A DNA stretch of 64,000 nt, from contig NZ_JACHXR010000016.1 of NCBI RefSeq assembly GCF_014192275.1, forward strand, positions 25,583-89,582, written 5' to 3'. A program made the translations under genes and the position numbers. Position 1 is the stretch's first letter. Every line of letters begins with the position of its first letter. Shown one piece after another: positions 40,544 to 51,311 of this stretch. Source of the stretch: Halomonas stenophila (lineage in GTDB: Bacteria; Pseudomonadota; Gammaproteobacteria; Pseudomonadales; Halomonadaceae). The notes beneath the pieces are model-generated. The model did no database searches and was not told the DNA's origin. It saw nothing but the letters and a program-made list of their open reading frames with translations.

Positions 40544-41215
40544 ATGGCCAAGGTTTCCCAGACGCAGCGACTGCGCGACCTGCTGGAGGACGCCATCATC
40601 CAAGGGCGCTATCCCCCCGGGGGGCGCCTCGACCCGGAGGCGCTGGAGAGGGAGTACCAGTGCTCGCGCACGCCGGTCCGTGAGGCGATCCAGCAACTGG
40701 CGATGTCGGGGATGGTGAGGGTAGTGCCGAAACGCGGCACCTTCGTGACCCAGCTCAGCGTGGCCGAGCTGGTGGAGCGCTTCGAGGTGATGGCCGAGCT
40801 GGAGGGCATGTGTGCCCGGCTGGCGGCGCGCCGGATCACCGAGGACGAGCTCATGGGCTTGCGCGAGGCCCATGAGGCCTGCCGCAGGATGGCCGCGGCG
40901 GGGGATGCCAACGGTTACTACTACGAGAACGGCGTTTTCCACCAGCGCATCTACGAGGCCAGCCACAATCACTTCCTGGCCCAGGAAGCCTCCCGACTGC
41001 ATGCGGTGCTGCAGCCCTATCGGCGCATGCAGCTGCATATGCGTCACCGACTCGAACGCTCCCTGACGGAGCACGAGGCGGTGCTGACGGCCATTGCCGA
41101 AGGGGATGGGCAACGCGCCGAGGCGGAGATCAAGTCACACGTCCAGATACAGGGCGAGCGCTTCAACGACCTGGTCGCCTCGGTCCAGCAGTTGCAGCAG
41201 ACCGGCAGCGACTGA
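40544..41215 (+). CDS. GntR-family regulator (FCD type), malonate regulator
   Basis: A 223-residue regulator: N-terminal winged helix (RLRDLLEDAIIQGRYPPGGR; CSRTPVREAIQQLAMSGMV) and a C-terminal FCD domain whose Asp/His residues (FHQRIYEASHNHFLAQ; HEAVLTAI) bind metal and a carboxylate ligand. GGAGG precedes the ATG at 40544; the longer frame begins in the promoter. Position at the end of the cluster and operator-like palindromes at 34336 and 40485 make it the likely repressor responding to malonate or malonyl-CoA. Confidence 0.85.
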   Translation: MAKVSQTQRLRDLLEDAIIQGRYPPGGRLDPEALEREYQCSRTPVREAIQQLAMSGMVRVVPKRGTFVTQLSVAELVERFEVMAELEGMCARLAARRITEDELMGLREAHEACRRMAAAGDANGYYYENGVFHQRIYEASHNHFLAQEASRLHAVLQPYRRMQLHMRHRLERSLTEHEAVLTAIAEGDGQRAEAEIKSHVQIQGERFNDLVASVQQLQQTGSD

Positions 41216-41221
41216 CCCTAC

Positions 41222-41251
41222 GACAACGGCACCCCGCGGGGTGCCGTTGTC
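41222..41251. terminator. Strong hairpin between the GntR gene and fadA
   Basis: GACAACGGCACCCC and GGGGTGCCGTTGTC form a 14-bp stem around CG. Near-identical to the hairpin at 34219. It can serve both converging transcription units. Confidence 0.72.
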
Positions 41252-41291
41252 TCGTCGAGGTTCGGGGGTGGCTCGGTGCGGCCAGGCTCGA

Positions 41292-42470
41292 CTACTTCAG
41301 GCGCTCGAACACCGTGGCCACGCCCTGCCCCATGCCGATGCACATGGTCGCCAGGCCCAGGGTGGTGTCCTGCTCGCGCATCACGTTGAGCAGGGTGGTG
41401 CAGATGCGCGCCCCGGAGCAGCCCAGCGGGTGGCCCAGGGCGATGGCCCCGCCGTGCAGGTTGACCGCCTCGTCCATGCGATCGCGCAGGCCGAGGTCCT
41501 TGAGCACCGGCAGCGACTGGGCGGCGAAGGCCTCGTTGAGCTCGACGGTCTGGATATCGTCGATGGTCAGCCCCGCCGTCTTCAGCGCCTTCCTGCTGGC
41601 CGGTACCGGGCCATAGCCCATGATCGAGGCGTCGCAGCCCGCCACCCCGGTGGACAGCACCCGGGCGATGGGCGAAAGGCCCAGCGCCTGGGCGCGCTCG
41701 GCGCTCATCACCGCCATGCCGCTGGCGCCCACCGACAGCGCCGAGGAGGTGCCGGCGGTCACGGTGCCGCCCCGCGGGTCGAACACCGGCTTGAGCGCGG
41801 CCATGCTCTCCAGGCTGGCGTCGGCGCGGATCACCTCGTCGCGATCCACGCGGACCCGGAAGCCACGCTCATCATGCCCCTCGATACCGATGATCTCGTT
41901 GTCGAAGCCGCCGTTGTCCAGGGCGGCCTGGGCGCGCTGGTGGGAGCGCACGCCGAAGGCGTCCTGGTCCTCCCGGGAGATGCCGTGCATCTTGCCCAGC
42001 AGCTCGGCGGTCAGGCCCATCATCATGGCCGCCTTGGCGGCGTGCTTGCTGGCCGCCGGGTTGACGTCGACGCCGTGGGTCATGGGCACGTGCTCCATGT
42101 GCTCGACCCCGCCGATCACGTAGACATCGCCCATCCCGGCGCGGATATTGGCGGCGGCGATGTGCAGCGCGCTCATCGAGGAGCCGCACAGGCGATTGAC
42201 GGTCTGGGCCGGCACGCTGCGCGGGATGCCGGTCAGGATCGCCGCGTTGCGGGCGATGTTCATGGCCTGCTCGAGGGTCTGGTTGACGCAGCCCCAGATG
42301 ACGTCGTCGACCTCCCTGGGGTCGAGACCCGGATTGCGGTCGAACAGCGCCTGCATCACGGCGGCGGACAGGTTCTCGGCACGCACGTGGCGGAAGGCGC
42401 CGTTCTTGGCCTTGGCCATGGCGGTACGCACGCCGTCGACCACCACGATGTCTCTCGGATTCAAACTCAT
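41292..42470 (-). CDS. fadA: 3-ketoacyl-CoA thiolase
   Basis: A 392-residue thiolase that cleaves 3-ketoacyl-CoA to acetyl-CoA in beta-oxidation. VNRLCGSSMSALH holds the nucleophilic Cys; NEAFAAQSL, HGGAIALGHPLGCSGAR and the C-terminal CIGMGQGVA hold the His and second Cys. Length is as in E. coli FadA. Downstream of fadB by 28 bases: the fadBA operon of gammaproteobacteria. Confidence 0.95.
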   Translation of the reverse strand: MSLNPRDIVVVDGVRTAMAKAKNGAFRHVRAENLSAAVMQALFDRNPGLDPREVDDVIWGCVNQTLEQAMNIARNAAILTGIPRSVPAQTVNRLCGSSMSALHIAAANIRAGMGDVYVIGGVEHMEHVPMTHGVDVNPAASKHAAKAAMMMGLTAELLGKMHGISREDQDAFGVRSHQRAQAALDNGGFDNEIIGIEGHDERGFRVRVDRDEVIRADASLESMAALKPVFDPRGGTVTAGTSSALSVGASGMAVMSAERAQALGLSPIARVLSTGVAGCDASIMGYGPVPASRKALKTAGLTIDDIQTVELNEAFAAQSLPVLKDLGLRDRMDEAVNLHGGAIALGHPLGCSGARICTTLLNVMREQDTTLGLATMCIGMGQGVATVFERLK

Positions 42471-42498
42471 CTAACTCTCTCTCCTGTAACGTGGTGAT

Positions 42499-44676
42499 TC
42501 AGGCCTGCTGGGCATCCTGATAGAACCGCTCGCCGTTGCGGGCCAGCTCGCGCAGCTTGTCGGTGGGGGCGTAGAGCGGCCCCAGTTCCTCGGCCAGCGA
42601 CTCGGCCTGGGCGACGAAGGCATCGAGGCCCATGGCGTCGATGTAGCGCAGGGCGCCGCCACGGAAGGGCGGGAAGCCGATGCCGTAGATCAGCGCCATA
42701 TCGGCTTCCGCCGCGCTCCCCACGATGCCGTCCTCGAGGCAGCGCACGGTCTCCAGGCACAGCGGGACCATCATGCGCGCGATGATCTCCTCGTCGCTGA
42801 ACTCGCGCTCGCCCTCGGCCAGCCCCTCGACCAGGGCGATGGCGTCCTCGTCGACGACCTTCTTCGGCTTGCCCTTCTTGTCTTCCTCGTAGGCGTAGAA
42901 GCCCCTGGCGTTCTTCTGGCCCAGGCGGTCGTGGTCGACCATCAGCCGGATCGCGCTCTTGCCGCTGTCGCTGGCCATGCCGCCCATGCGCTCCGGGAAG
43001 CCCTCGGCCATCACCTCGCCGGCATGCATCGCGATGTCCATGCCCACCACGTCGAGCAGGTAGGCCGGGCCCATGGGCCAGCCGAACCGCTCCATCACCT
43101 TGTCGACGTGCCGGAAGTCGGCGCCCTGCGCCAACAACTGGCTGAAGCCACCGAAGTAGGGGAAGAGCACGCGGTTGACCAGGAAGCCCGGGCAGTCGTT
43201 GACCACGATCGGCGTCTTGCCCATCTGGCGGGCGAAGGCCACGGTGGCCGCCACCGCGGCATCGCCGGTCTTCTCGCCACGGATGACCTCGACGAGCGGC
43301 ATGCGGTGCACCGGGTTGAAGAAGTGCATGCCGCAGAAGTTCTCGGGGCGCTCGAGGTTCTCGGCCAGCCGGGTGATCGAGATGGTCGAGGTATTGGTGG
43401 TGAGGACGGTGTCCTCGCCGACGCACTCTTCCACTTCGGCGAGCACCGTCCCCTTGACCTTGGGGTTCTCGACCACGGCCTCGACCACCAGGTCGACATG
43501 GGCGAAATCGCCGTAGGACAGGGTCGGGCGGATATTGGCGAGCCTCTCGGCCATCTGCTCGACGGACAGCTTGCCGCGCTCCACCTGCTTGCCAAACAGC
43601 TTGCGAGACTCCTTGAGCCCCAGCGCGATGGCCTCCTCCTTGATGTCCTTCATCAGGATGGGCGTGCCCTTGGAGGCGCTCTGGTAGGCGATGCCTCCGC
43701 CCATGATGCCGGCGCCCAGCACCGCGGCCTGGTCGATGGCGATGGCCTGCTTCGCGTAGGCGGCGCCCTTCTTCTTGACCACCTGGTCGTTGAGGAACAG
43801 GCCGACCAGGTTGTAGCAGACGTCGGTGAGCGCCAGCTTGCCGAAGGCCTTGGCCTCGATGGCCTGGGCCCGGGCGCGCTCCTCGCCGGCGCCCTTCTGG
43901 ATGACCTTGATGGCCTCGATCGGGGCCGGGTAGTGCGGCCCGGCCTTGCCGGCCACATAGCCCTTGGCGGTCTCGAAGGCCATCATCTGCTCGATGGCGT
44001 CGAGCTTGAGCGGCCCGGTCTTCTCGGCGCGGCGCGCCCGGTGATCCAGCTCGCCGGCGTTGGCCCGGGTCAGGATGTCGCGGGCCGCCGCCTCGAGTTG
44101 ATCGCCAGGCACCACGGCGTCCACGACGCCCATCTTGAGGGCCTCGTCGGCCTTGTTCTCGGTGCCGCCGGCGATCCACTCGATGGCGTTGTCGGCACCG
44201 ATCAGCCGCGGCAGGCGTACGCAGCCGCCCCAGCCGGGGAGGATGCCCAGCCTGGTCTCGGGCAGGCCGAGCCTGGCGGTCTCGGCCATGACCCGGAAGT
44301 CGGTGGTCAGGGTGACCTCGCAGCCACCGCCCAGGGCCAGGCCGTTGATCGCACTGACGGTGGGGAACGGCAGGTCCTCCAGGGCATTGAAGATGCCATG
44401 CACCCGCTCGAGCATGGCCTGGATCGCGTCCGCCCCCTTCGCGAACATGCCGTGGAACTCGGTGATGTCGGCCCCGACGATGAAGGCCTCCTTGGCACTG
44501 GTCAGGATCAGGCCCTGCAGGCCGGCCTCGGCCCCCAGGGCCGCCACCGCCTGTTCGAGCTCCTGGACCACCGCGGTGGAGAGCTTGTTGACCGACTCCC
44601 CCTCGAGGTCGAAGGTCAGGATGGCGATGTCGTCGTCACCACGCGCCACCGTGATGGCGTTGCCTTGATAGATCAT
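42499..44676 (-). CDS. fadB: Fatty acid oxidation complex alpha subunit
   Basis: A 725-residue bifunctional enzyme: N-terminal enoyl-CoA hydratase/isomerase (ALGGGCEVTLTTDFRVMA; LPETRLGILPGWGGCVRLPR, with both catalytic glutamates) and C-terminal NAD-dependent 3-hydroxyacyl-CoA dehydrogenase (VLGAGIMGGGIAYQSASKG; MHFFNPVHRMPLVEVI with the catalytic His). Assembles with FadA as an alpha2beta2 complex. Start at 44676, length like E. coli FadB (729). Confidence 0.95.
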   Translation of the reverse strand: MIYQGNAITVARGDDDIAILTFDLEGESVNKLSTAVVQELEQAVAALGAEAGLQGLILTSAKEAFIVGADITEFHGMFAKGADAIQAMLERVHGIFNALEDLPFPTVSAINGLALGGGCEVTLTTDFRVMAETARLGLPETRLGILPGWGGCVRLPRLIGADNAIEWIAGGTENKADEALKMGVVDAVVPGDQLEAAARDILTRANAGELDHRARRAEKTGPLKLDAIEQMMAFETAKGYVAGKAGPHYPAPIEAIKVIQKGAGEERARAQAIEAKAFGKLALTDVCYNLVGLFLNDQVVKKKGAAYAKQAIAIDQAAVLGAGIMGGGIAYQSASKGTPILMKDIKEEAIALGLKESRKLFGKQVERGKLSVEQMAERLANIRPTLSYGDFAHVDLVVEAVVENPKVKGTVLAEVEECVGEDTVLTTNTSTISITRLAENLERPENFCGMHFFNPVHRMPLVEVIRGEKTGDAAVAATVAFARQMGKTPIVVNDCPGFLVNRVLFPYFGGFSQLLAQGADFRHVDKVMERFGWPMGPAYLLDVVGMDIAMHAGEVMAEGFPERMGGMASDSGKSAIRLMVDHDRLGQKNARGFYAYEEDKKGKPKKVVDEDAIALVEGLAEGEREFSDEEIIARMMVPLCLETVRCLEDGIVGSAAEADMALIYGIGFPPFRGGALRYIDAMGLDAFVAQAESLAEELGPLYAPTDKLRELARNGERFYQDAQQA

Positions 44677-44822
44677 CCACGAATCTCCGTGCAGGAATTC
44701 ATACGGCCGTTTGATTCCGACAGCTTGGTCCAGTCCGGCGACGGCGTCAAGCCCCGCGTCGGCGCTCGGCCGTCGCGGCGCGGCGACTCCCGCCTTCGGG
44801 GGCGGACTGGTAGGATGCGGGG

Positions 44823-46055
44823 ATGTCTACCGACCACCACGTTTCCGACCCCGCCGCACCGCCCCCCCGGGGAGCGCGCCTCGATGCCTGGCAGCAACGC
44901 CTGGAGCGGCTGGCCGCCCGGGCCCGGCCCTGGAGCTGGTTGTGGCCGCCGGTGGCCTTCGCCGCGGGGGCCGGCAGCTTCTTCCTGGTGGAGCGCCAGC
45001 AGTGGCTCGGTGCCATGCTGGCCCTGGCGATGCTGCTGGCCTGGGTACTGTTGCTCTCGGAGAGCCTCATCGGTCGCCTGCTGTCGCGGCGGGGCTATCC
45101 GACCCTCCCTCGCGGTGTGACCACCTTCATCGCCCAGATGATCCATCAGGAGACGCTGTTCTTCACCCTGCCCTTCCTGCTGGCGACCACGGTGTGGACC
45201 AGCGGCCAGGCAATGTTCACGCTGCTGATGCTGGGCATGGCGATCCTGTCGATCCTCGACCCGCTCTACTACCGCCTGGCCGATCGCCACCGCTGGCTGT
45301 ACTTCGCCTTCCACGCCCAGTGCGTCTTCCTGGTGGTGCTGGTGGCCCTGCCGACCCTGCTCCACCTGACCACCACCCAGAGCCTGCTGCTGGCCCTGGC
45401 CGCCATGGTCCTCTTCAGCCTGCCGAGCCTGATGCACCTGCTGCGCCCCATGACCCGGGGACGCTGGCTGGCCATGCTGGCCCTGCTGCCGCTGCTCGCC
45501 GGCGCCGGCTGGGCCGGCCGCCTGTGGGTGCCGCCCGCCAGCCTGTGGCTGTCCGGCCGCGCCCTGTCGCCGAGCTTCGATGAGCAGGCCCGGGCCCCGG
45601 AGGGTGGCGTGCGCCTGACGCCCGAGGCGCTGGTCGACCATGGGCTCTATGCCTATACGGCCATTCATGCGCCGCGGGGGTTGCGCGAGGACGTCGTCCA
45701 CGAATGGCGTCACGAAGGCAAGCTGGTCGACCGCATTCCCCTGGTGATCAAGGGCGGTCGCGAGGCGGGATATCGGGCCTGGACCCACAAGCAGAACTTC
45801 CCCGAGGCGGTGCTGGGGAACTGGCGGGTCGACGTGATGACCGCCGGCGGGCAGCGCATCGGCGTGCTGCGCTTCCGGGTCAGCGAGACGGCGGAGCGGG
45901 CGACCCTGGCCGACGGCCGGATCCAGGCCCCGCCGGGGCTTCCCGGTCTCGACCTGCGCCGCTTGATCGCCCGTCCCGCCGAGTCGCCGGCTCCCGACAG
46001 CGAGAAGGACACGCCGCCGGCCACGCCGCGCGAGGACGGCGCCGGCACGCCCTGA
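44823..46055 (+). CDS. DUF5924/DUF2914 membrane protein
   Basis: A 410-residue protein with a proline-rich N-terminus, about seven to eight hydrophobic helices between residues 40 and 225, and a soluble C-terminal DUF2914 domain (LYAYTAIHAPRGLREDVVHE; VLGNWRVDVMTAGGQRIG) that would lie outside the membrane. The function of this pairing is not established. The C-terminal 40 residues are low-complexity. Divergent from fadB. No signal for operon membership with the MarR gene, although only 57 bases separate them. Confidence 0.78.
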   Translation: MSTDHHVSDPAAPPPRGARLDAWQQRLERLAARARPWSWLWPPVAFAAGAGSFFLVERQQWLGAMLALAMLLAWVLLLSESLIGRLLSRRGYPTLPRGVTTFIAQMIHQETLFFTLPFLLATTVWTSGQAMFTLLMLGMAILSILDPLYYRLADRHRWLYFAFHAQCVFLVVLVALPTLLHLTTTQSLLLALAAMVLFSLPSLMHLLRPMTRGRWLAMLALLPLLAGAGWAGRLWVPPASLWLSGRALSPSFDEQARAPEGGVRLTPEALVDHGLYAYTAIHAPRGLREDVVHEWRHEGKLVDRIPLVIKGGREAGYRAWTHKQNFPEAVLGNWRVDVMTAGGQRIGVLRFRVSETAERATLADGRIQAPPGLPGLDLRRLIARPAESPAPDSEKDTPPATPREDGAGTP

Positions 46056-46112
46056 GGGCGTCACTTGCATTACACGCTAACGCTCCGGACAATCCAGCCA
46101 GGCTTTCCCGCA

Positions 46113-46565
46113 ATGCAGAGTCCCATGCATCAGAACATCGGCTTCCAGCTTGCCCGCGTGCCACGCCTGTGGCGCGCCATCATCGACCGGCGCCTGGCTC
46201 CGGAGGGGCTGACCCAGACCCGCTGGGTCACCCTCTACCACCTCTGGCGACTGGGCGATGACCAGCCCCAGTGCGACCTCGCCCGGGCCATCGGCGTGGA
46301 GGCCCCCTCCCTGGTGCGCACCCTCGACCAGCTGGCCGAGCAGGGGCTCATCGAGCGACGCCCCTGCGACCAGGATCGGCGTACCAAGCGCATCTTCCTG
46401 ACCCAGGCGGCCATGCCGCTGCTCGAGCGCATCGATGCCGTGGTCACCCAGGCGCGCCGGGAGATGCTCGCCGGCCTCGCCGACGAGGAGGTGGCGCAGC
46501 TCAGCGAGCTGCTGTCGCGGATCGAGGCCAACGGCATGGCGATCCAGGCCCGCGAGGAGCCCTGA
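46113..46565 (+). CDS. MarR/SlyA-family regulator
   Basis: A 150-residue winged-helix protein: GLTQTRWVTLYHLWRLGD, the recognition helix APSLVRTLDQLAEQGLIERR and the wing DRRTKRIFLT are SlyA/HosA-like. The start at 46113 (MQSPMHQN) is preferred because family homology begins there; a frame extension of 16 codons exists. Target not evident. Confidence 0.82.
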   Translation: MQSPMHQNIGFQLARVPRLWRAIIDRRLAPEGLTQTRWVTLYHLWRLGDDQPQCDLARAIGVEAPSLVRTLDQLAEQGLIERRPCDQDRRTKRIFLTQAAMPLLERIDAVVTQARREMLAGLADEEVAQLSELLSRIEANGMAIQAREEP

Positions 46566-46596
46566 GCCCGCCGGCGATGCCGACGGTCCGGCGGGA

Positions 46597-47127
46597 TCAG
46601 GCCCGCGGCGAGCGCAGGCGGCGGTGGGCCTCGGGGCGGTCCGGCCGCCCGGCCAGGCTGTCGCGCAACTCGGCGAACTCCGTCGCCAGCGCCTCCAGGG
46701 TCGCGATGTCCAGCGACTCGTCCCACCACAGGGTCAGCGCCGCCGCCCCCGACTCCACCACCAGCGCATCCTCCGGCAGCCGCGCCAGCAGCGCCGCCAG
46801 CCGCTGCTGCGCGGCGCTCGGCAGGGGTCGCAGGGGTTCCAGCCGCCAGCGCCAGCCGGCCTGGCAGGCCCTCAGGGCCTGGCTGGCGACGGCATCCCGC
46901 ACCAGCACGAAGTCCGGCCCCGGCCGCTGGGCGGGATAGGGCCAGCGATAGGCGGGCAACAGCTCGCCGCCATCGTGCAGCGGCGAGTTCTCGAGGCGCA
47001 CGATGACCCCGGCGCGCCTGGCGGCCTCGCGCAGGCCGATCTGCCGCTGCTGTCGCGGACTCGGGCGCAGCCACATGGCCGGGGCGAACACCAGCCCCAT
47101 GACCCCCAGGATGATCAACCAGACCAT
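46597..47127 (-). CDS. Hypothetical protein with N-terminal membrane anchor
   Basis: A 176-residue protein: one N-terminal hydrophobic helix (VWLIILGVMGLVFAPAMW) followed by a basic stretch RPSPRQQRQIGLREAARRAG and a soluble domain (YRWPYPAQRPGPDFVLVRDA; WWDESLDIATLEALATEF). Such small anchored proteins are common in Halomonas and Pseudomonas relatives and sometimes mislabelled YajC. AGGAAACGG precedes the ATG at 47127. No function claimed. Confidence 0.68.
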   Translation of the reverse strand: MVWLIILGVMGLVFAPAMWLRPSPRQQRQIGLREAARRAGVIVRLENSPLHDGGELLPAYRWPYPAQRPGPDFVLVRDAVASQALRACQAGWRWRLEPLRPLPSAAQQRLAALLARLPEDALVVESGAAALTLWWDESLDIATLEALATEFAELRDSLAGRPDRPEAHRRLRSPRA

Positions 47128-47235
47128 AACCGTTTCCTGTTCGCAGTTTGATGCAAGTCGTTGTCGTGGCTCGCCAAGCGTCCTAGAGTGGAAGGCATTC
47201 CACCAGCCGTTGGACACCCTGCCGGAGGCAATGCC

Positions 47236-47688
47236 ATGAGCAACGAGTATCGTCACGTCCTGGTCGCGGTCGACCTGACCAAGGACTCCCACAAGGTTCT
47301 GGAGCGCGCGATGCAGATCGCCGACCGCAACCAGGCCAGGCTCTCCATCATGCATACCCTCGAACCCCTTGGCTTCGCCTACGGCGGCGATATTCCCATG
47401 GACCTGACCAGCATCCAGGATCAGCTCGACGAGCACGCCAAGCAGCGTCTCGCGGAGATCGCCGATCCCCACGTGGCCAAGGAGAACCAGCACGTGGTCG
47501 TGGGCATGCCCGATACCGAGATCCATCGCTTCGCCGAGGAGCAGGACGTCGACCTGATCGTGGTCGGCTCCCACGGCCGTCACGGCTTCGCCCTGCTGCT
47601 GGGCTCCACCTCCACCGGGGTGCTGCACGGCGCCAAGTGCGATGTCCTGGCGGTGCGTGTCGGCAAGGAAGGCGAGGCCGAGGAGTAA
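47236..47688 (+). CDS. Universal stress protein, UspA type
   Basis: A 150-residue UspA-fold protein: HVLVAVDLTKDSHKVLERA at the start and VVGSHGRHGFALLLGSTS near the end, where the G-2x-G-9x-G(S/T) ATP loop normally lies. Belongs to the single-domain UspA/UspC type that dimerises. GGAGGCAATGCC precedes the ATG at 47236. Divergent from the hypothetical gene at 46597-47127 with 108 bases between. Confidence 0.88.
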   Translation: MSNEYRHVLVAVDLTKDSHKVLERAMQIADRNQARLSIMHTLEPLGFAYGGDIPMDLTSIQDQLDEHAKQRLAEIADPHVAKENQHVVVGMPDTEIHRFAEEQDVDLIVVGSHGRHGFALLLGSTSTGVLHGAKCDVLAVRVGKEGEAEE

Positions 47689-47855
47689 TCCTCTCTATCT
47701 TCAATTCTTCCAGGTCCGAGGAAGCGAAGGATTCGCGTGACGAGCGAAGATAAGTAGGCCGCCGCCGGAGCGCAGAAACCGCAGTGTAGCCTGCTACATG
47801 AGGATTCCGAGCACCGCCGGCGGTCAAGATATCGAGCGCAGTAGCGAATCGTCGC
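47689..47855. repeat. Complex palindromic intergenic repeat
   Basis: The convergent gap between uspA and uup holds nested inverted repeats: CCGCCGCCGG with CCGCCGGCGG, TGTAGCCTGCTACA in the centre, and GAAGCGAAGGATTCGC with GCGAATCGTCGC at the outside. I think such structures recur in Halomonas genomes, but this cannot be checked here. Confidence 0.5.
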
Positions 47856-49790
<1,935 letters not shown>

Positions 49791-49905
49791 GCGCTCACCT
49801 CTTGGTTCATCGAGGACGCCAGTGTAACGCATGGCCGGCCCGCCGTGGCCCCACCCCACCTCTCCCGGGTACAATGCGCGCCCGCTTCCACAGGAGTGTT
49901 CCGCC

Positions 49906-50802
49906 TTGGCCGACGCAACGCCCCCCTTCGATGACGTGCTGCCCGAGGCGCTGAGGTTCCGTTCGCCGGCCCCGCTGGTGGACATCGGCGCCAACCTGAC
50001 CCACGAGAGCTTCGCCCGGGACCTCGAGGCGACGATCACCCGTGCCCGGGCCGCCGGGGTGACGACCCTGATCCTCACCGGCACCGACCGCGAGCATGCC
50101 GAGCAGGCCGTGGGGCTGGCGCGCCGCCACCCCGGCCTGTACGCCACCGCCGGCGTGCATCCCCACGATGCCAGCCAGTGGTCGCCGAGCCTCGCGGCGG
50201 CCATGCGCGAGCTGCACCGCGAACCGGAGGTGGTCGCGGTGGGCGAGTGCGGCCTGGACTTCAACCGCAACTTCTCGACGCCCGCCGAACAGGAGCGCGC
50301 CCTCGAGGCCCAGCTCGGCCTCGCCGCGGAGAGCGGCCTGCCGCTGTTCCTGCACGAGCGCGATGCCGGCCGGCGCATGCGCGAGATGCTGCATGCCTGG
50401 CGCGACGACATCAGCCGGGCCGTGGTGCACTGCTTCACCGCCGACCGCGAGACCCTCTACGGCTACCGGGATCTCGACCTGCATATCGGCCTGACCGGCT
50501 GGCTGTGCGACGAGCGCCGCGGCCACCACCTGCGCGAGCTGGTCGGCGAGATCCCCCTGGAGCGGCTGATGGTGGAAACCGACTGTCCCTACCTGCTGCC
50601 GCGCAATTTACCTGCCAAACTCAAGGGCAGGCGCCACGAACCGGCCCTGCTGCCCTGGATCGTGCGCGAGATCGCCCACTGGCGCGGACTGACGGAGGCC
50701 GAGCTGGCCCGTGCCACCACCGCCACCGCCCTCGCCTTCTTCGGGCTCGACATGAATCACAACGCACATCACGCCCTCGAGGAGGGGCCCCGACATGGAT
50801 GA
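49906..50802 (+). CDS. TatD-family metal-dependent hydrolase
   Basis: A 298-residue TIM-barrel nuclease of the TatD family: LVDIGANLTHESF, TAGVHPHDASQW, VGECGLDFNRNF, LHERDAGRR, VVHCFT and ETDCPYLLPR hold the metal ligands. TatD enzymes process DNA/RNA 3' ends and act in repair. TTG at 49906 is the start: AGGAG lies nine bases upstream and homology begins after it. TACAAT at 49870 may be its -10 box. The stop overlaps the next gene by 8 bases. Confidence 0.88.
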   Translation: MADATPPFDDVLPEALRFRSPAPLVDIGANLTHESFARDLEATITRARAAGVTTLILTGTDREHAEQAVGLARRHPGLYATAGVHPHDASQWSPSLAAAMRELHREPEVVAVGECGLDFNRNFSTPAEQERALEAQLGLAAESGLPLFLHERDAGRRMREMLHAWRDDISRAVVHCFTADRETLYGYRDLDLHIGLTGWLCDERRGHHLRELVGEIPLERLMVETDCPYLLPRNLPAKLKGRRHEPALLPWIVREIAHWRGLTEAELARATTATALAFFGLDMNHNAHHALEEGPRHG

Positions 50803-51274
50803 GCTGCCCGCCTTCATTGCGGTCGAGACCGGCGACGACGGCGACCTGCCGCTTTCCATCGCCTGGACGCTGCCCGACGGCCGCGTCAAGCACACCCTGA
50901 TCCAGCCGGACGACGACTGGCTCGACGACGAGCTGGTCTCGCTGGGCGCCTACAGCCTGGAGGAACTGACCAGCATGGGCGTGAGCCCGCTGGACGTGAT
51001 CCGCGAGCTGGAGACCGATCACTTCAACGCCACCCTCTACACCGCCGGGGTCGGCGACGACGAGGCGGCGCTCTCCCGGCTGTTCGAGACCTACGGCCTG
51101 GACCCCTTCGTCGAGCTCGCCCCCGCCGAGAGCCTGTACGGCGACCTCCCCCCGGGTGACTGGTCCCGGGCTCGGGGCGAGCTGTTCGGTGAACTGGGCC
51201 TCGAGCCGCTGCGTCCCGAGGAGGAGATCCAGGTGATGCTGACCCTGCACCAGCGGCTGCAGGACCCCGACTAG
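50795..51274 (+). CDS. Conserved hypothetical protein, RNase-H-like
   Basis: A 159-residue acidic protein starting MDELPAFIAVETGDDGDLPL, with VIRELETDHF and YTAGVGDDEAALSRLFE segments. The acidic residues at strand ends resemble an exonuclease/RNase H fold, but I cannot assign it. It is translationally coupled to the TatD gene (8-base overlap), so a linked nucleic-acid role is plausible. Confidence 0.62.
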   Translation: MDELPAFIAVETGDDGDLPLSIAWTLPDGRVKHTLIQPDDDWLDDELVSLGAYSLEELTSMGVSPLDVIRELETDHFNATLYTAGVGDDEAALSRLFETYGLDPFVELAPAESLYGDLPPGDWSRARGELFGELGLEPLRPEEEIQVMLTLHQRLQDPD

Positions 51275-51311
51275 CCTCCCGCCGCCGGCATACCCGGGGC
51301 GAAGGTGGCCC

